Part shown: positions 1-9,853 of the stretch, one piece after another
Position numbering within the stretch: position 1 is the stretch's first letter
Layout of the letters: the number at the start of each line of letters is the position of its first letter
NCBI RefSeq assembly: GCF_020885975.1
Contig: NZ_AP025183.1
Coordinates: forward strand, 248,001 to 312,000
Source: Flavobacterium ammonificans
GTDB lineage: Bacteria; Bacteroidota; Bacteroidia; Flavobacteriales; Flavobacteriaceae
Direction: 5' to 3'
DNA: 64,000 nucleotides
Notes under the pieces: generated by a model
The model's input: the letters and a program-made list of their open reading frames with translations, nothing else
What the model was told of the DNA's origin: nothing
Databases searched by the model: none
Translations under genes and position numbers: made by a program

Positions 1-88
1 AGATTTCTTCATCTAGATTTGTACAACCAATACTAAAAGAAGCTATACCTAAGTATAAAAATCCTTTAATTAAATTATTTCTTTTCAT
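1..88 (-). CDS. susD: SusD-family lipoprotein, N-terminal fragment (gene runs off the window)
   Basis: Only the first 29 codons lie in the window; the rest is beyond base 1. The ATG is at 88-86, 11 bases after the susC stop. The peptide is a lipoprotein signal ending in a lipobox (SIGC, cysteine at residue 22) followed by TNLDEE, which is typical of SusD-type outer-membrane lipoproteins. SusD proteins cap the SusC channel and bind glycans at the cell surface. The family call rests mainly on position directly after susC, because the folded domain is not visible. Confidence 0.8.
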   Translation of the reverse strand, partial: MKRNNLIKGFLYLGIASFSIGCTNLDEEI

Positions 89-99
89 GATTAAAAGTA

Positions 100-3093
100 T
101 TAAAAAGTTACATTAAGACCTAAAGCAAATGCTTTTGAACGTGGGTAAGACAAGTAGTCAATACCAGCAGAAGGAACTCCATTTAATGTTTTGTCAGTGT
201 TTACCTCAGGATCAAATCCAGAATAGTTAGTAAACAACAACAAGTTTTGACCGTTTACAAAGAAACGTGCTGATTTGATTTTCATTTTCTCTAAAGCAGC
301 CCCTGTAAAAGTATATCCAAAAGTCAAGTTACCCATTCTTAAGAAATCTCCTTTTTCTAAGTACTTAGTAGATGGTGAATTTGGATCTCCAGCATCTTGT
401 GGAGAAGTAGCTACACTAGCAGGTACGTTTCTTCCACCATTGAAAGCTCCTTTAAAGAAGTATGCATTAGCCGTATTGTTATACAAATAGTGACCAAAAG
501 CTCCGTAGAAAGAAACCGCTGCATCAAAGTTTTTGTAAGCTACATTAGTAGAGAAACCTAAGTTCATTTTTGGCAAACCTTGTTTTCCCACTAACTTTTT
601 AGCCGCTAAACCTAAAGTAGCATCCGCACCAGCAGCATCTGCATAGATTGAAGCTCCAGCTGCATCGTATCCTCTAAACTCATACATATAGTAGCTGTAA
701 ATTGGCTCATTGTTAGTTACAACTTGAGAAAATGCTCCAGTTAAACCTTGACCATTCAAGCCACCTGCTTCAAGAAATCCAGCAAAGTTTTCCATTGTAT
801 TAGATAAGAAAGAAGCATTAGCAGAGATATCCCAAGTTAAATCTTGTGTATCGATCAATTTGTAATTTGCACTTACTTCTAAACCTTTGTTAATCAAATT
901 TCCTGCCAAATTTACAAAACGTGGAGATGGTGGACCTGGCTGAGAAGTAGCCGCAGGTACAGGGAAAATCAAATCCTGTGTATCTCTCATGAAATAATCA
1001 ACAGAACCTGTAAATCTATTATTGAATAAAGCAAAATCTACTCCCAAACCTGAAGATGTAGTAGTTTCCCATATCAAGTTTGCATTAGCTCCAGAATCAC
1101 TTTCTAACTTTCCGTTTATAAGGTAAGTTGAACGAGCGACTGCAGAATTCACTGCAAACTCTTGGTTACCAGTAATACCGTAGTTAGCTCTTAATTTAAT
1201 ACTGTTTACTAAACCAACTTTGTCTTCAAATACTTTGTATCCTAAACCTACTGCAGGGAAATAATCGTATTTGTTGTTCGCTCCTAACTTAGTCGAACCA
1301 TCAGAACGTAAAGATGCAGTAATTAAGAATTTCTTGTATAAAGTGGCATTAACCCTTCCAAAGAAAGACTGTAATTCGTTTCTATTTCTGAATGAAGACG
1401 CACGGTATTCATTTTGCAAACCTCCTTCAATATTATCGATTAAGTTAGTTTGTTTTGGATCAAAACCTTTTGCAGAAAAATTACTTCCACTTGCAGTGTA
1501 ATCATAGTAAGAATAACCTGCCAAAGCATCAAAAATAAAATTATCGTTGAATGTTTTATTGTAATTCAAAGTATGCTCAAAAGTTCTACTCATTCTTTCG
1601 ATTTGAGTTACACCAGCTTGTCCAAATTTAACTACAGAAGAACCTGGAGCAGTTGCTTGTGCAACGTTTTGAATTTGAATACCTGGAGACAATTGAGATT
1701 TTCTTGTAGAATTAGAAGTCTCCACACCAAATAGGAATTGGTAGTTCAAGTTATCGTTGATTTTCAAAGTAGATTTAATACTCGCTAACAATTTGTTAGT
1801 ATTTGTATAATCTGTGTAAGCATCAGATAATAAAGCTGGATTCAAGAAAGAGTTGTTAATTCCAGACCCACCATTAGGTGACATATTATATGAACCATCA
1901 GTGTTAGTTAATCTATCCGTTGGGTTCCAGTACATTGCAGCACCGATTAAGTTACCAATAAAACCTGCATCATTTGAAATCAAAGCTGCCTGGTCTCTCA
2001 AATTAGAATAATTTACTTTAGTATCAACTTTTAAAGCGCCTCCAAAGAAATCGTTTGAGTTGTTTAAAGCAAAAGTATATTTGTCTAAACCAGTTTTGTT
2101 AACGATACCTTCTGTGTTAGAAGCGCCGATGGACACACGTGTAGATGAGTTTTCAGTTGACTTAGTGAAAGACACATCATGGTTTGATGAAAATGCATTT
2201 CTCATGATAGCATCTTCCCAGTTGTAACTTCTTGACCCGTTATCTTTTCCACCCTTAGCTACAAATTCGTTGGCTGACATTAACTCCAAATTACTTGCCA
2301 ATGAGCTGAAAGTAAATGAATTAGAGTAAGTTAATTGTGGCTCTTTCGATTTTGATTTTTTAGTAGTAATAACTACAACACCATTTGCTCCACGAGAACC
2401 ATAGATAGCTGTAGAAGACGCATCTTTTAAGATAGTCAAACTTTCGATATCATTTTGGTTGATAAAGTTCAATGGGTTTCTTGCAGATTGACTTCCTAAA
2501 CCAACATCATTTCCTGGAGAAACATCTCCACCATCCAAAGGCACACCATCAACAACGATAAGTGGTCCATTTCCAGAACGGATAGATGAATTACCACGAA
2601 TTCTGATGCTAGCAGCAGCTCCTGGCTCACCACTTGACTGCGTTACTTGAACACCAGCAACCTTACCTCTTAATAAGTCAGCAGGGTTAGGCGCTCCAAC
2701 ATTGTCAAAGCTTTTTGAACTCAATTGATCAACTGCACCAGTTGCATCTTTTTTCTTCACAGAACCGTAACCAATTACGACTACTTCTTTCAATTCTGCT
2801 GAATCTTCTTTTAAAGTAACATTTACATTACTTCTTCCTGCTACATTTACTTCTTGAGTTTTAAGACCAATGTAACTAAAAACTAAAACTGCGTTTGAGC
2901 CAACATTTTTGATAGTAAATTTTCCATCAAAATCAGTTTGTGCTCCTTTTGTAGTTCCTTTAACTAATACAGAAGCCCCTGGAAGAGGTCCGCTAGCATC
3001 GGAAACAGTACCTGACACATCTTGCGAGTATGTCAAACTTGTACATAGCATGGTTAGAAAAACCATCAAGCCTTTAAGTAGACTATTTTTCAT
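100..3093 (-). CDS. susC: SusC/RagA-family TonB-linked outer membrane protein
   Basis: 997 aa. A signal peptide (about residues 1-24) precedes a carboxypeptidase-regulatory-like beta-sandwich (about 26-100), a TonB plug with the VVIGYG...KKKDATGAV region near 105-120, and a long 22-strand barrel ending in an aromatic C-terminus (LNVTF). Length and order fit SusC proteins, which import oligosaccharides with energy from TonB. It is followed by susD and diverges from the GH32 operon, so fructan or fructo-oligosaccharide import is the likely role (inference from context). A possible -7 box, TATGTTTG, lies at 3150-3143 about 50 bases before the ATG; I see no good TTG partner for it. A perfect 16-bp palindrome lies at 3205-3220, further upstream. 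Confidence 0.93.
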   Translation of the reverse strand: MKNSLLKGLMVFLTMLCTSLTYSQDVSGTVSDASGPLPGASVLVKGTTKGAQTDFDGKFTIKNVGSNAVLVFSYIGLKTQEVNVAGRSNVNVTLKEDSAELKEVVVIGYGSVKKKDATGAVDQLSSKSFDNVGAPNPADLLRGKVAGVQVTQSSGEPGAAASIRIRGNSSIRSGNGPLIVVDGVPLDGGDVSPGNDVGLGSQSARNPLNFINQNDIESLTILKDASSTAIYGSRGANGVVVITTKKSKSKEPQLTYSNSFTFSSLASNLELMSANEFVAKGGKDNGSRSYNWEDAIMRNAFSSNHDVSFTKSTENSSTRVSIGASNTEGIVNKTGLDKYTFALNNSNDFFGGALKVDTKVNYSNLRDQAALISNDAGFIGNLIGAAMYWNPTDRLTNTDGSYNMSPNGGSGINNSFLNPALLSDAYTDYTNTNKLLASIKSTLKINDNLNYQFLFGVETSNSTRKSQLSPGIQIQNVAQATAPGSSVVKFGQAGVTQIERMSRTFEHTLNYNKTFNDNFIFDALAGYSYYDYTASGSNFSAKGFDPKQTNLIDNIEGGLQNEYRASSFRNRNELQSFFGRVNATLYKKFLITASLRSDGSTKLGANNKYDYFPAVGLGYKVFEDKVGLVNSIKLRANYGITGNQEFAVNSAVARSTYLINGKLESDSGANANLIWETTTSSGLGVDFALFNNRFTGSVDYFMRDTQDLIFPVPAATSQPGPPSPRFVNLAGNLINKGLEVSANYKLIDTQDLTWDISANASFLSNTMENFAGFLEAGGLNGQGLTGAFSQVVTNNEPIYSYYMYEFRGYDAAGASIYADAAGADATLGLAAKKLVGKQGLPKMNLGFSTNVAYKNFDAAVSFYGAFGHYLYNNTANAYFFKGAFNGGRNVPASVATSPQDAGDPNSPSTKYLEKGDFLRMGNLTFGYTFTGAALEKMKIKSARFFVNGQNLLLFTNYSGFDPEVNTDKTLNGVPSAGIDYLSYPRSKAFALGLNVTF

Positions 3094-3204
3094 ACGTAAT
3101 AAATAAGTTGGTTAATAAATGGTTTGTTTTAAATTATGGAGTCAAACATACTATATTTTTTGGGAAAAAATTAAGAAAAATGCAACTATATCGATTTCGC
3201 TGTA

Positions 3205-3220
3205 TCGAAAACGTTTTCGA
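3205..3220. promoter_or_regulatory. Putative LacI-family operator 1 (perfect palindrome)
   Basis: TCGAAAACGTTTTCGA is a perfect 16-bp palindrome with a central CG, the layout of LacI/GalR-family operators. It lies on the susC side of the divergent region. The LacI-family gene at 9854 at the end of the same locus is the natural candidate to bind it (inference). Confidence 0.75.
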
Positions 3221-3484
3221 TTAAAAATTGATATCGCAAAAAAAGAGTTTTAAAAATACACTTATTGCAAAAAAAAACGACTAAAAAAACACATTTAATA
3301 AGATTTATTTAGATGTATTGACAAATCAATGAATTTTCTTTATCAATTCAATAAAATAGTTGCGATTATTGCGAATTCTTCAAAAACGCAAAAAAAGGTG
3401 CTTAAAGTAAAAAAAACGAAAATTATTAGGTCTTGATTTTTTGTTCTAATCAATCCATTTCTAAAATGAATCCAAATGACAATT

Positions 3485-3500
3485 TCGACAACGTTTTCGA
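3485..3500. promoter_or_regulatory. Putative LacI-family operator 2 (near-perfect palindrome)
   Basis: TCGACAACGTTTTCGA differs from operator 1 at one base, so one symmetric pair is broken. It lies 82 bases upstream of the GH32 start. Two matching sites flanking a divergent promoter suggest coordinate control or looping by one LacI-family protein (inference). Confidence 0.72.
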
Positions 3501-3581
3501 CTATGTAATGAAACGATACTCATTTCGTTTTGTCAATTGTATGTAAAAGAATATTATTTTTAAACACTTTAAATTTTAAAC

Positions 3582-5156
3582 ATGAAAAAACTAACATTGA
3601 ATTGCTTTATTGTTTTATCTCTGCTAGCAAACTGTCTTTCAGCCCAGAAAAATAGAACCATAGAAATCTCAAGCTCAAATACAATAGCTACTAATTCCTC
3701 TCTATGGCACAAAGAGCCTTACCGTCCACAGTTTCATTTTTCTCCAGAAAAGAAATGGATGAATGACCCTAACGGAATGGTATACTATAAAGGGGTTTAC
3801 CATTTATTTTATCAATACTATCCCGAAGACATTGTTTGGGGTCCTATGCATTGGGGACATGCAACTAGCTCTGATTTAATTCATTGGAAGCATCAACAAA
3901 TCGCTTTGTACCCAGATGAATTAGGTTATATTTTCTCAGGGAGTGCTGTAATGGATATTGAAAACACCTCTGGTCTTGGCACTAAGGAAAATCCAGCGAT
4001 GATTGCAGTTTTTACCTATCATAATATGGAGTTTGAAAAAGCAGGTAAAATAAATACTCAAACTCAAGGACTGGCTTACAGTTTAGACGAAGGAAAAACC
4101 TGGAAAAAATATGAAGCAAATCCTATCATCAATAATACTACTCTTAAGGATTTCAGAGATCCAAAAGTATTTTGGAATGCAGCAACGAAACAGTGGAATT
4201 TAGTTCTGGTTGCTGGAGATCGTGCACAATTTTACACTTCTTCCAATTTATTACAATGGAAATTGGAAAGTGAATTTGGTCAAGATAAAGGTGCTCATGG
4301 AGGTGTTTGGGAATGTCCAGATGTATTTCCTCTTAAAATCAACGGTACAAAAGAAGAAAAATGGGTACTCTTAGTTAGTATCAATCCTGGCGGTCCTAAT
4401 GGAGGCTCAGCCACACAATATTTTGTAGGGGATTTTGATGGAAAAAAATTTACTACCAATCAAAAAGAAACGAAATGGGTGGATTATGGTACTGACAATT
4501 ATGCTGGAGTCACCTATAATGATGCTCCCAACGGTGAGAGACTATTTGTAGGATGGATGAGTAATTGGAATTATGCTCGAAACACACCAACCACCAATTG
4601 GAGAAGTGCTATGACTTTGCCAAGAACCCTTTCTCTTTCAAAAATAAATGGAGATTATGTACTGCAAAGCAAACCCGTTGCACAAATCAACACAATAAAG
4701 ACTACTGATTATTCTGCCAAAAAAATGGTTGTCTCCAAAGAAAACGCAACTACTTTAAATTACAGCAATTTAAACCAATCTCAAATTCATTTTACAGCAG
4801 AAAATAAAAACCTTAAAATTGTTTTTTCAAATGATGCAAACGACTCTCTGGTTTTAGAATATGATGCAAAAAACAAATTGTTTTCTGTTGATCGACGTCA
4901 GTCAGGAAAAGTGGATTTTGAAAAAAGTTTTGGCGAAAAGATTCATACCGCTCCCACTGAAAATTTAACCACTGCAATAATCGATTTTCAAATTGTAGTG
5001 GATTGGTCGTCTATTGAAATTTTCTTAAACGGAGGAGTATATTCGCTAACAGAACAAATTTTCCCCATTCAACCTTACAACAAACTTACTATTCAGTCCA
5101 ACGACAAGCAAGTAATTAAAAATATAACTATCGACTCTCTAAAAGGAGTTTGGTAA
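3582..5156 (+). CDS. GH32 fructanase (levanase/inulinase/invertase type), secreted
   Basis: 524 aa with an N-terminal signal peptide (about 1-21). The GH32 catalytic set is complete: WMNDPNG with nucleophile Asp62, FRDP (residues 191-194) with the transition-state Asp193, and WECPD with acid/base Glu244. A C-terminal beta-sandwich (about 390-520) completes the family architecture. The enzyme hydrolyses beta-fructosides such as levan, inulin or sucrose in the periplasm or at the surface. It is the first gene of a plus-strand operon with a sugar transporter and a fructokinase, which fits release, uptake and phosphorylation of fructose. Linkage specificity cannot be read from the sequence. Confidence 0.93.
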   Translation: MKKLTLNCFIVLSLLANCLSAQKNRTIEISSSNTIATNSSLWHKEPYRPQFHFSPEKKWMNDPNGMVYYKGVYHLFYQYYPEDIVWGPMHWGHATSSDLIHWKHQQIALYPDELGYIFSGSAVMDIENTSGLGTKENPAMIAVFTYHNMEFEKAGKINTQTQGLAYSLDEGKTWKKYEANPIINNTTLKDFRDPKVFWNAATKQWNLVLVAGDRAQFYTSSNLLQWKLESEFGQDKGAHGGVWECPDVFPLKINGTKEEKWVLLVSINPGGPNGGSATQYFVGDFDGKKFTTNQKETKWVDYGTDNYAGVTYNDAPNGERLFVGWMSNWNYARNTPTTNWRSAMTLPRTLSLSKINGDYVLQSKPVAQINTIKTTDYSAKKMVVSKENATTLNYSNLNQSQIHFTAENKNLKIVFSNDANDSLVLEYDAKNKLFSVDRRQSGKVDFEKSFGEKIHTAPTENLTTAIIDFQIVVDWSSIEIFLNGGVYSLTEQIFPIQPYNKLTIQSNDKQVIKNITIDSLKGVW

Positions 5157-5202
5157 ATTGCATTTTTTCAATTCAAAATTAACTCAACCAAAAATAAATA
5201 AA

Positions 5203-6531
5203 ATGAATAACGTTAGAAATTGGTCACTTACCGTAGCTGTTGCGGGATTTTTATTTGGATTTGACACTGTTGTCATCTCAGGCGCTAACTTACCTATCAA
5301 GGAATTGTGGCACACAACACCATTGTTTCATGGAATTTTTATAATGTCAATGGCTTTATGGGGTACCGTTTTAGGTTCTTTACTTGGAGGCTTTCCTTGC
5401 GATAAATGGGGGCGAAAGAAAACTTTATTCTGGATTGGTATATTGTTTTTGGTCTCGGCTTTAGGTTCTGCACTAGCACCCAATCCATATGTATTTTCAT
5501 TTTTTAGATTCATTGGCGGTATTGGAGTTGGAGCCTCATCAGTAGCGGCACCCATTTATATTTCAGAAATTTCAACACCAGCCAACAGAGGAAAGCTAGG
5601 TACATTATTTCAATTTAATATTGTTTTTGGAATCCTAATCGCCTTTTTTTCAAATTACTTATTTGAAGGGATTGGAGGAATAAACGACTGGAGATGGATG
5701 GTGGGAATTGTAGCAGTTCCAGCTTTAATTTACAGCATTATTGTTTTGCAAATACCTGAAAGTCCACGGTGGTTGATTCTTAAAAAAAGAGATGATGTTG
5801 TTGGATTGCAGGTGCTTGAAATGATTTATAATAAGGAAGAAGCTTTAGAGAATTTTAATGAAATCAAAAAAGATGTTGTAGCAACAAAGGTAAAAGAAAC
5901 TATTTTTTCAAAAAAATACCAGTTACCTATTATATTAGCTTTTTTATTAGCTTTTTTTAACCAACTTTCAGGAATTAATTTCATTTTATATTATGCTCCA
6001 GAAATTTTAGAAATGGCAGGTTTAGGTTCCAAAGAGTCATTATTAAATTCGATTTTAATTGGTGTTACAAATCTCGTTTTTACTCTTGCAGGGATGCGTT
6101 TGATTGATGTCTTGGGCCGTAAACAATTAATGCTCATTGGTTCCGTAGGTTACATATTGAGTTTAGGAATGGTAGCTTTAGCTTTTCATAACAACCTAGG
6201 TTCACTAGTATTAATGGTATCAATAATGGTATTTATTGCCTCGCACGCCATTGGACAAGGAGCTGTAATTTGGGTTTTTATTTCGGAAATATTTCCAAAT
6301 AATGTTCGCGCTAATGGACAATCCTTTGGAACAGGAATTCACTGGATTTTTGCAGCATTAATCACTTTAGCTGGTCCTGTAGTGATTGATATTTTTAAAG
6401 AGAATCCGTGGCCGATTTTTGCTTTCTTCGCTTTTATGATGGTACTTCAATTGATTTTTGTTTTGTTTATGATGCCAGAAACCAAAGGATTATCGCTAGA
6501 GGAATTAGAACATAAAATGCTTAAAAAATGA
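5203..6531 (+). CDS. MFS sugar-porter-family transporter (fructose/sugar:H+ symporter)
   Basis: 442 aa from the ATG at 5203. A longer frame opens at a TTG at 5158, but the ATG has an A-rich ribosome-binding context and starts just before the first membrane helix (GFLFGFDTVVISGA). About 12 transmembrane segments are present, with sugar-porter signatures: DKWGRKK in loop 2-3, PESPRWL before the central loop, and PETKG near the C-terminus. It should carry a monosaccharide, probably fructose released by the GH32 enzyme, across the inner membrane. Its stop overlaps the fructokinase start (ATGA, 6528-6531), so the two are translationally coupled. Confidence 0.9.
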   Translation: MNNVRNWSLTVAVAGFLFGFDTVVISGANLPIKELWHTTPLFHGIFIMSMALWGTVLGSLLGGFPCDKWGRKKTLFWIGILFLVSALGSALAPNPYVFSFFRFIGGIGVGASSVAAPIYISEISTPANRGKLGTLFQFNIVFGILIAFFSNYLFEGIGGINDWRWMVGIVAVPALIYSIIVLQIPESPRWLILKKRDDVVGLQVLEMIYNKEEALENFNEIKKDVVATKVKETIFSKKYQLPIILAFLLAFFNQLSGINFILYYAPEILEMAGLGSKESLLNSILIGVTNLVFTLAGMRLIDVLGRKQLMLIGSVGYILSLGMVALAFHNNLGSLVLMVSIMVFIASHAIGQGAVIWVFISEIFPNNVRANGQSFGTGIHWIFAALITLAGPVVIDIFKENPWPIFAFFAFMMVLQLIFVLFMMPETKGLSLEELEHKMLKK

Positions 6532-7427
6532 ATTCAACAATAAACAAATCAAAAATAGTTTGCTTTGGCGAGGTTTTATTTGATGTATTCCCAACTCATA
6601 CAAAAATTGGCGGAGCCCCTCTAAATGTTGGTTTACGATTGGCTTCACTTGGAATCGAAACCAAAATTATCAGTCGAATTGGTCAGGATGCAAAAGGAAA
6701 GGAGCTTTTAGATTTTATCGAAGCAAATGATGTAAGTACAACTTATATTCAAACCGACAGCCACTTTTCAACCGGGGAAGTTACAGTAAAACTTGACGAA
6801 AAAGGATCCGCTTCTTACACCATCAATTATCCTGTAGCTTGGGACAAAATCGAAGCTACACCTGAAGCACACGATATTGTTTCCTTAGCAGATGCAGTCG
6901 TTTTTGGTAGTTTAGTTTGTCGAGACACCGCTTCTTATCAAAGTTTATTAAGCTTATTAAACGTTGCTAAATACAAAATATTTGATGTGAATTTAAGAGC
7001 GCCTTTTTATACCAAAGAATTGCTTTCAGACTTAATGAACAAAGCTGATTTTATCAAATTTAATGATGATGAATTGTATGAAATTAGCGCCAATTTAGGT
7101 TCTCCATATCATTCATTGGAACAAAACATGCTGTTTATTGCTGAGAAAACAAACACCCAACATATTTGTGTCACTAAAGGAAGTCACGGGGCGGTATTAT
7201 TTTATAACGATCAACTATTTTACAATAGCGGCTACAAAATAACGGTGGCTGATACTGTGGGCGCAGGCGACTCTTTTTTGGCTGGATTGTTGTCCAAATT
7301 ATTGGCAGGAATTGCACCACAAGAGGCCATTAATTTCGCCTGTGCTTTAGGAGCATTAGTAGCTCAAGAAGAAGGGGCAAATCCAAAAATTTCACCTGAA
7401 GCTATTGCTGAATTTATGCAAATCTAG
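6528..7427 (+). CDS. PfkB-family fructokinase
   Basis: 299 aa, a usual length for ribokinase/PfkB sugar kinases. The first PfkB signature is at GGAPLNVGLRLASLG (28-42). The second, DTVGAGDSF, is at 242-250 with the catalytic base Asp248. The family phosphorylates sugars at the expense of ATP. Fructose is the likely substrate, because the gene overlaps the sugar porter by 4 bases and sits in the GH32 operon. The product would be fructose-6-phosphate. Confidence 0.92.
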   Translation: MNSTINKSKIVCFGEVLFDVFPTHTKIGGAPLNVGLRLASLGIETKIISRIGQDAKGKELLDFIEANDVSTTYIQTDSHFSTGEVTVKLDEKGSASYTINYPVAWDKIEATPEAHDIVSLADAVVFGSLVCRDTASYQSLLSLLNVAKYKIFDVNLRAPFYTKELLSDLMNKADFIKFNDDELYEISANLGSPYHSLEQNMLFIAEKTNTQHICVTKGSHGAVLFYNDQLFYNSGYKITVADTVGAGDSFLAGLLSKLLAGIAPQEAINFACALGALVAQEEGANPKISPEAIAEFMQI

Positions 7428-7430
7428 ACC

Positions 7431-7847
7431 ATGGATTTAAAAATAAACCACATACAACACATTGGAATTCCAGTTTCCAACCTTCAAAAATCAATTGCTT
7501 TTTATGAGCAATTCGGTTTTAAAAATGTCATGCCATCAACCTTTGAAATTGAAGGTGAAAAAGGTGGAATTGTCGCCATGATGCAACGTGGCACTATGAT
7601 TTTGGAATTATACCAAATGCCAGCCTCTCACCTGTCCGAAATTGCTAATAGAAAAGACGGACATATTGACCACGTTGCCTTTGATGTAGATGATATTGAT
7701 TTAACTTTCAAAACACTGAAAGAAAACAATTTCACCATTCTTGAAACAGAACCTGTTTTCCTGGATTTTTGGAATAAAGGCTGTAAATATTTCAATATTT
7801 TAGGTCCTGACGGAGAACGTTTGGAGTTCAACGAAATCATTAAATAA
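7431..7847 (+). CDS. VOC-superfamily (glyoxalase/bleomycin-resistance-like) protein
   Basis: 138 aa with two beta-alpha-beta-beta-beta modules. The first starts at HIQHIGIPVSNLQKSIAFYE and the second at HIDHVAFDVDDID. It ends with the usual GPDGERLEFNE strand that supplies a metal-binding glutamate, so a metal site is likely. It starts 3 bases after the fructokinase stop, inside the fructan operon. Its reaction is unknown. Detoxification of a sugar-derived dicarbonyl or an isomerase-type step are possibilities, but the sequence does not decide. Confidence 0.8.
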   Translation: MDLKINHIQHIGIPVSNLQKSIAFYEQFGFKNVMPSTFEIEGEKGGIVAMMQRGTMILELYQMPASHLSEIANRKDGHIDHVAFDVDDIDLTFKTLKENNFTILETEPVFLDFWNKGCKYFNILGPDGERLEFNEIIK

Positions 7848-7868
7848 AAACTAAATTTTGACTTACTT

Positions 7869-9621
7869 ATGATTAAAAAACAATTACTATTAATTGCCTT
7901 ATTTTTTGCTTCTTTGGCTTCTATGACAGCACAAGAAAACAAAACTACTATTGTTAAAAGTAGCGATGCAAAATGGTGGAAAGAAGCCGTGATTTACCAA
8001 ATTTACCCTCGAAGTTTTAAAGACAGCGATGGAGATGGAATTGGCGATATTAAAGGGATTATTTCAAAATTAGATTACCTGAAAAGTTTAGGAATTGACG
8101 CGGTTTGGCTAAGCCCTATTTATGATTCTCCAAACGATGATAATGGTTATGATATTAGCAACTACAGAGAAATCTTGAAGGATTTTGGAACGATGGCAGA
8201 TTTTGATCTTTTGTTAAAAGAAATGCACAAAAGAAACATCAAATTAATCATGGATATGGTGGTAAATCACAGCAGTGATGAACACGAATGGTTCAAACAA
8301 TCCAAAAGTTCTAGAGACAATAAATACCGTGATTACTACTATTGGTGGCCTGCCGAAAAAAGAACTCCTCCCTACCGTTGGAGCTTTTTTGACGTAAAAA
8401 GTAATGCATGGAAATACGATGCCACAACCAATGCGTATTACCTACACTATTTTTCTCAAAAACAACCTGACTTAAACTGGAATAACCCTGCACTTCGCAA
8501 AGAAATTTATGACATCATGGCGTTTTGGTTGAACAAAGGAATCGACGGATTTAGAATGGATGCTTTCCAATTTATTTCAAAAGATGATACTTTCCCTGAA
8601 TTACCAAAAGAAATTGTTAAAAACACGCTTGAAATTATCAAATTTTACGGAAACGGACCAAGGCTCCATGAACACATTCAAGAAATGAACCGCGAGGTCC
8701 TTAGCAAATACCCAGATGCTATGACCGTTTCAGAAGGAGCAGGAGATTCTCCAGAAGCGGCAATGAAGTTTGTTGATCCAGCTCGTAAAGAGTTGAATTT
8801 AGCTTATCACTTTGAAAGTGTCGATATTGGGAATCATGTTCGTGAATTTGGCTTAGTAAAATACAAAGACATATTTTCAAGATATGATGAAGTTTTTAAA
8901 GACAAAGGATGGCTTTCTATCTTTTTAGCAAACCATGACCAACCCAGAATGGTAAGTAAATTTGGAAATGACACTCCGCAATTTAGAGCTATTTCTTCCA
9001 AAATGCTTTCCACTTTTGTCATGACTATGAGAGGAACTCCTTACAACTTCAATGGAGATGAAATTGGAATGGTAAATATTCGTTTTGACAAAATCGAGGA
9101 TTACAACGATGTTGATACTCGAAACAAATACGAAGAGCTTAAAAACGCAGGTGGTGATTTACATGCCTTTTTAGAAAACAAGAAACAAACATCAAGAGAG
9201 AATGGAAGAACTCCATTTCAGTGGAATGCTAGCGCAAATGGGGGGGTTTACAACAGGAAAACCTTGGTTAAAAGTGAATCCAAACTATACATTCATTAAT
9301 GCCGAAGCACAAGAAAAAGATCCAAATTCAGTATTGAATTATTACAGAAAATTAGTAAAAGTTCGTAAGGCAAATCCTGTGCTTCAATATGGAAAATACA
9401 CTCTTTTAGACCGAGAAAATCCAAATGTATTTTCATACCTAAGAGAACTTGATGGCAAAAAAATAGTAATTGTATTGAACTTTACGGAAAAAGAAAGTTC
9501 GTATAGTTTAGGATTTTCAACAGAAAAATCAAGAATTTTATTAGCCAATTACCCAAAGTCTAAATCTATAAAAAACAATACATTACGACCGTACGAGGCT
9601 GTGATTTTAGAGTTAAAATAA
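7869..9621 (+). pseudogene. GH13 alpha-glucosidase (oligo-1,6-glucosidase type), frameshifted at a G7 tract
   Basis: A signal peptide (1-21) is followed by a GH13 barrel: calcium-type loop DSDGDGIGD (52-60), DMVVNH (129-134), GFRMDA with nucleophile Asp231, acid/base Glu289 in VSEGAG, and NHD with Asp357. The first frame runs from 7869 to a stop at 9299. The family C-terminal part (GGFTTGKPWLKVNPNY onward, then the beta-sandwich) continues in the next frame to 9621. The frames join at seven G's (9240-9246), where six would keep the frame, giving 583 aa. The catalytic residues are upstream, but domain C is lost in the 476-aa product. Sequencing error, a true mutation, or slippage at the G tract are all possible. 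Confidence 0.85.
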
Positions 9622-9635
9622 AAGATAATCTTAAT

Positions 9636-9666
9636 AAAAGCGGTTTCAAATGGAAACCGCTTTTTT
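9636..9666 (+). terminator. Rho-independent terminator of the fructan operon
   Basis: An 11-bp stem (9636-9646 with 9654-9664), extended by one C:G pair, has a 5-base loop and a T run. It lies 15 bases after the GH13 stop. Confidence 0.9.
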
Positions 9667-9742
9667 ATTAAGAACTCTTATAATGTTTAAAATATAACGT
9701 TAGATTTATAATTTGTAATTATTTAATTTATTGGTTAATCAT

Positions 9743-9776
9743 TTGATAAAAATCAATAATATTGTTGATAAATTTG
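9743..9776 (+). promoter_or_regulatory. Candidate promoter of the lacI-family gene
   Basis: TTG at 9743-9745 and TAAATTTG at 9769-9776 match the Bacteroidetes -33/-7 consensus TTG/TAnnTTTG. The 23-base spacer is at the long end of the known range. The start codon is 77 bases further on. Confidence 0.5.
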
Positions 9777-9853
9777 TATACCAAAAACAAGCTTTAAATT
9801 GAGGTAGAACAGAATCAATCTGCTATAACTAATTACTAAGAAACATCAAGATA

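Larger units (their letters stand above)
3094..3581. promoter_or_regulatory. Divergent promoter region between susC and the GH32 operon
   Basis: This 488-base gene-free stretch is very AT-rich and holds the promoters of both divergent transcripts. It contains two CG-centred palindromes (annotated separately) with centres exactly 280 bp apart, one 119 bp from the susC ATG and one 90 bp from the GH32 ATG. A TATGTTTG box at 3143-3150 (minus) may be the susC -7 element. I see no ORF or RNA gene here. Confidence 0.75.

Noticed and set aside
9202..9621. Separate 139-aa gene at the end of the fructan operon
   Set aside because: Its sequence is the missing C-terminal part of the GH13 enzyme in the next frame, and its apparent start lies inside the GH13 frame. 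It is explained by the frameshift at 9240-9246.
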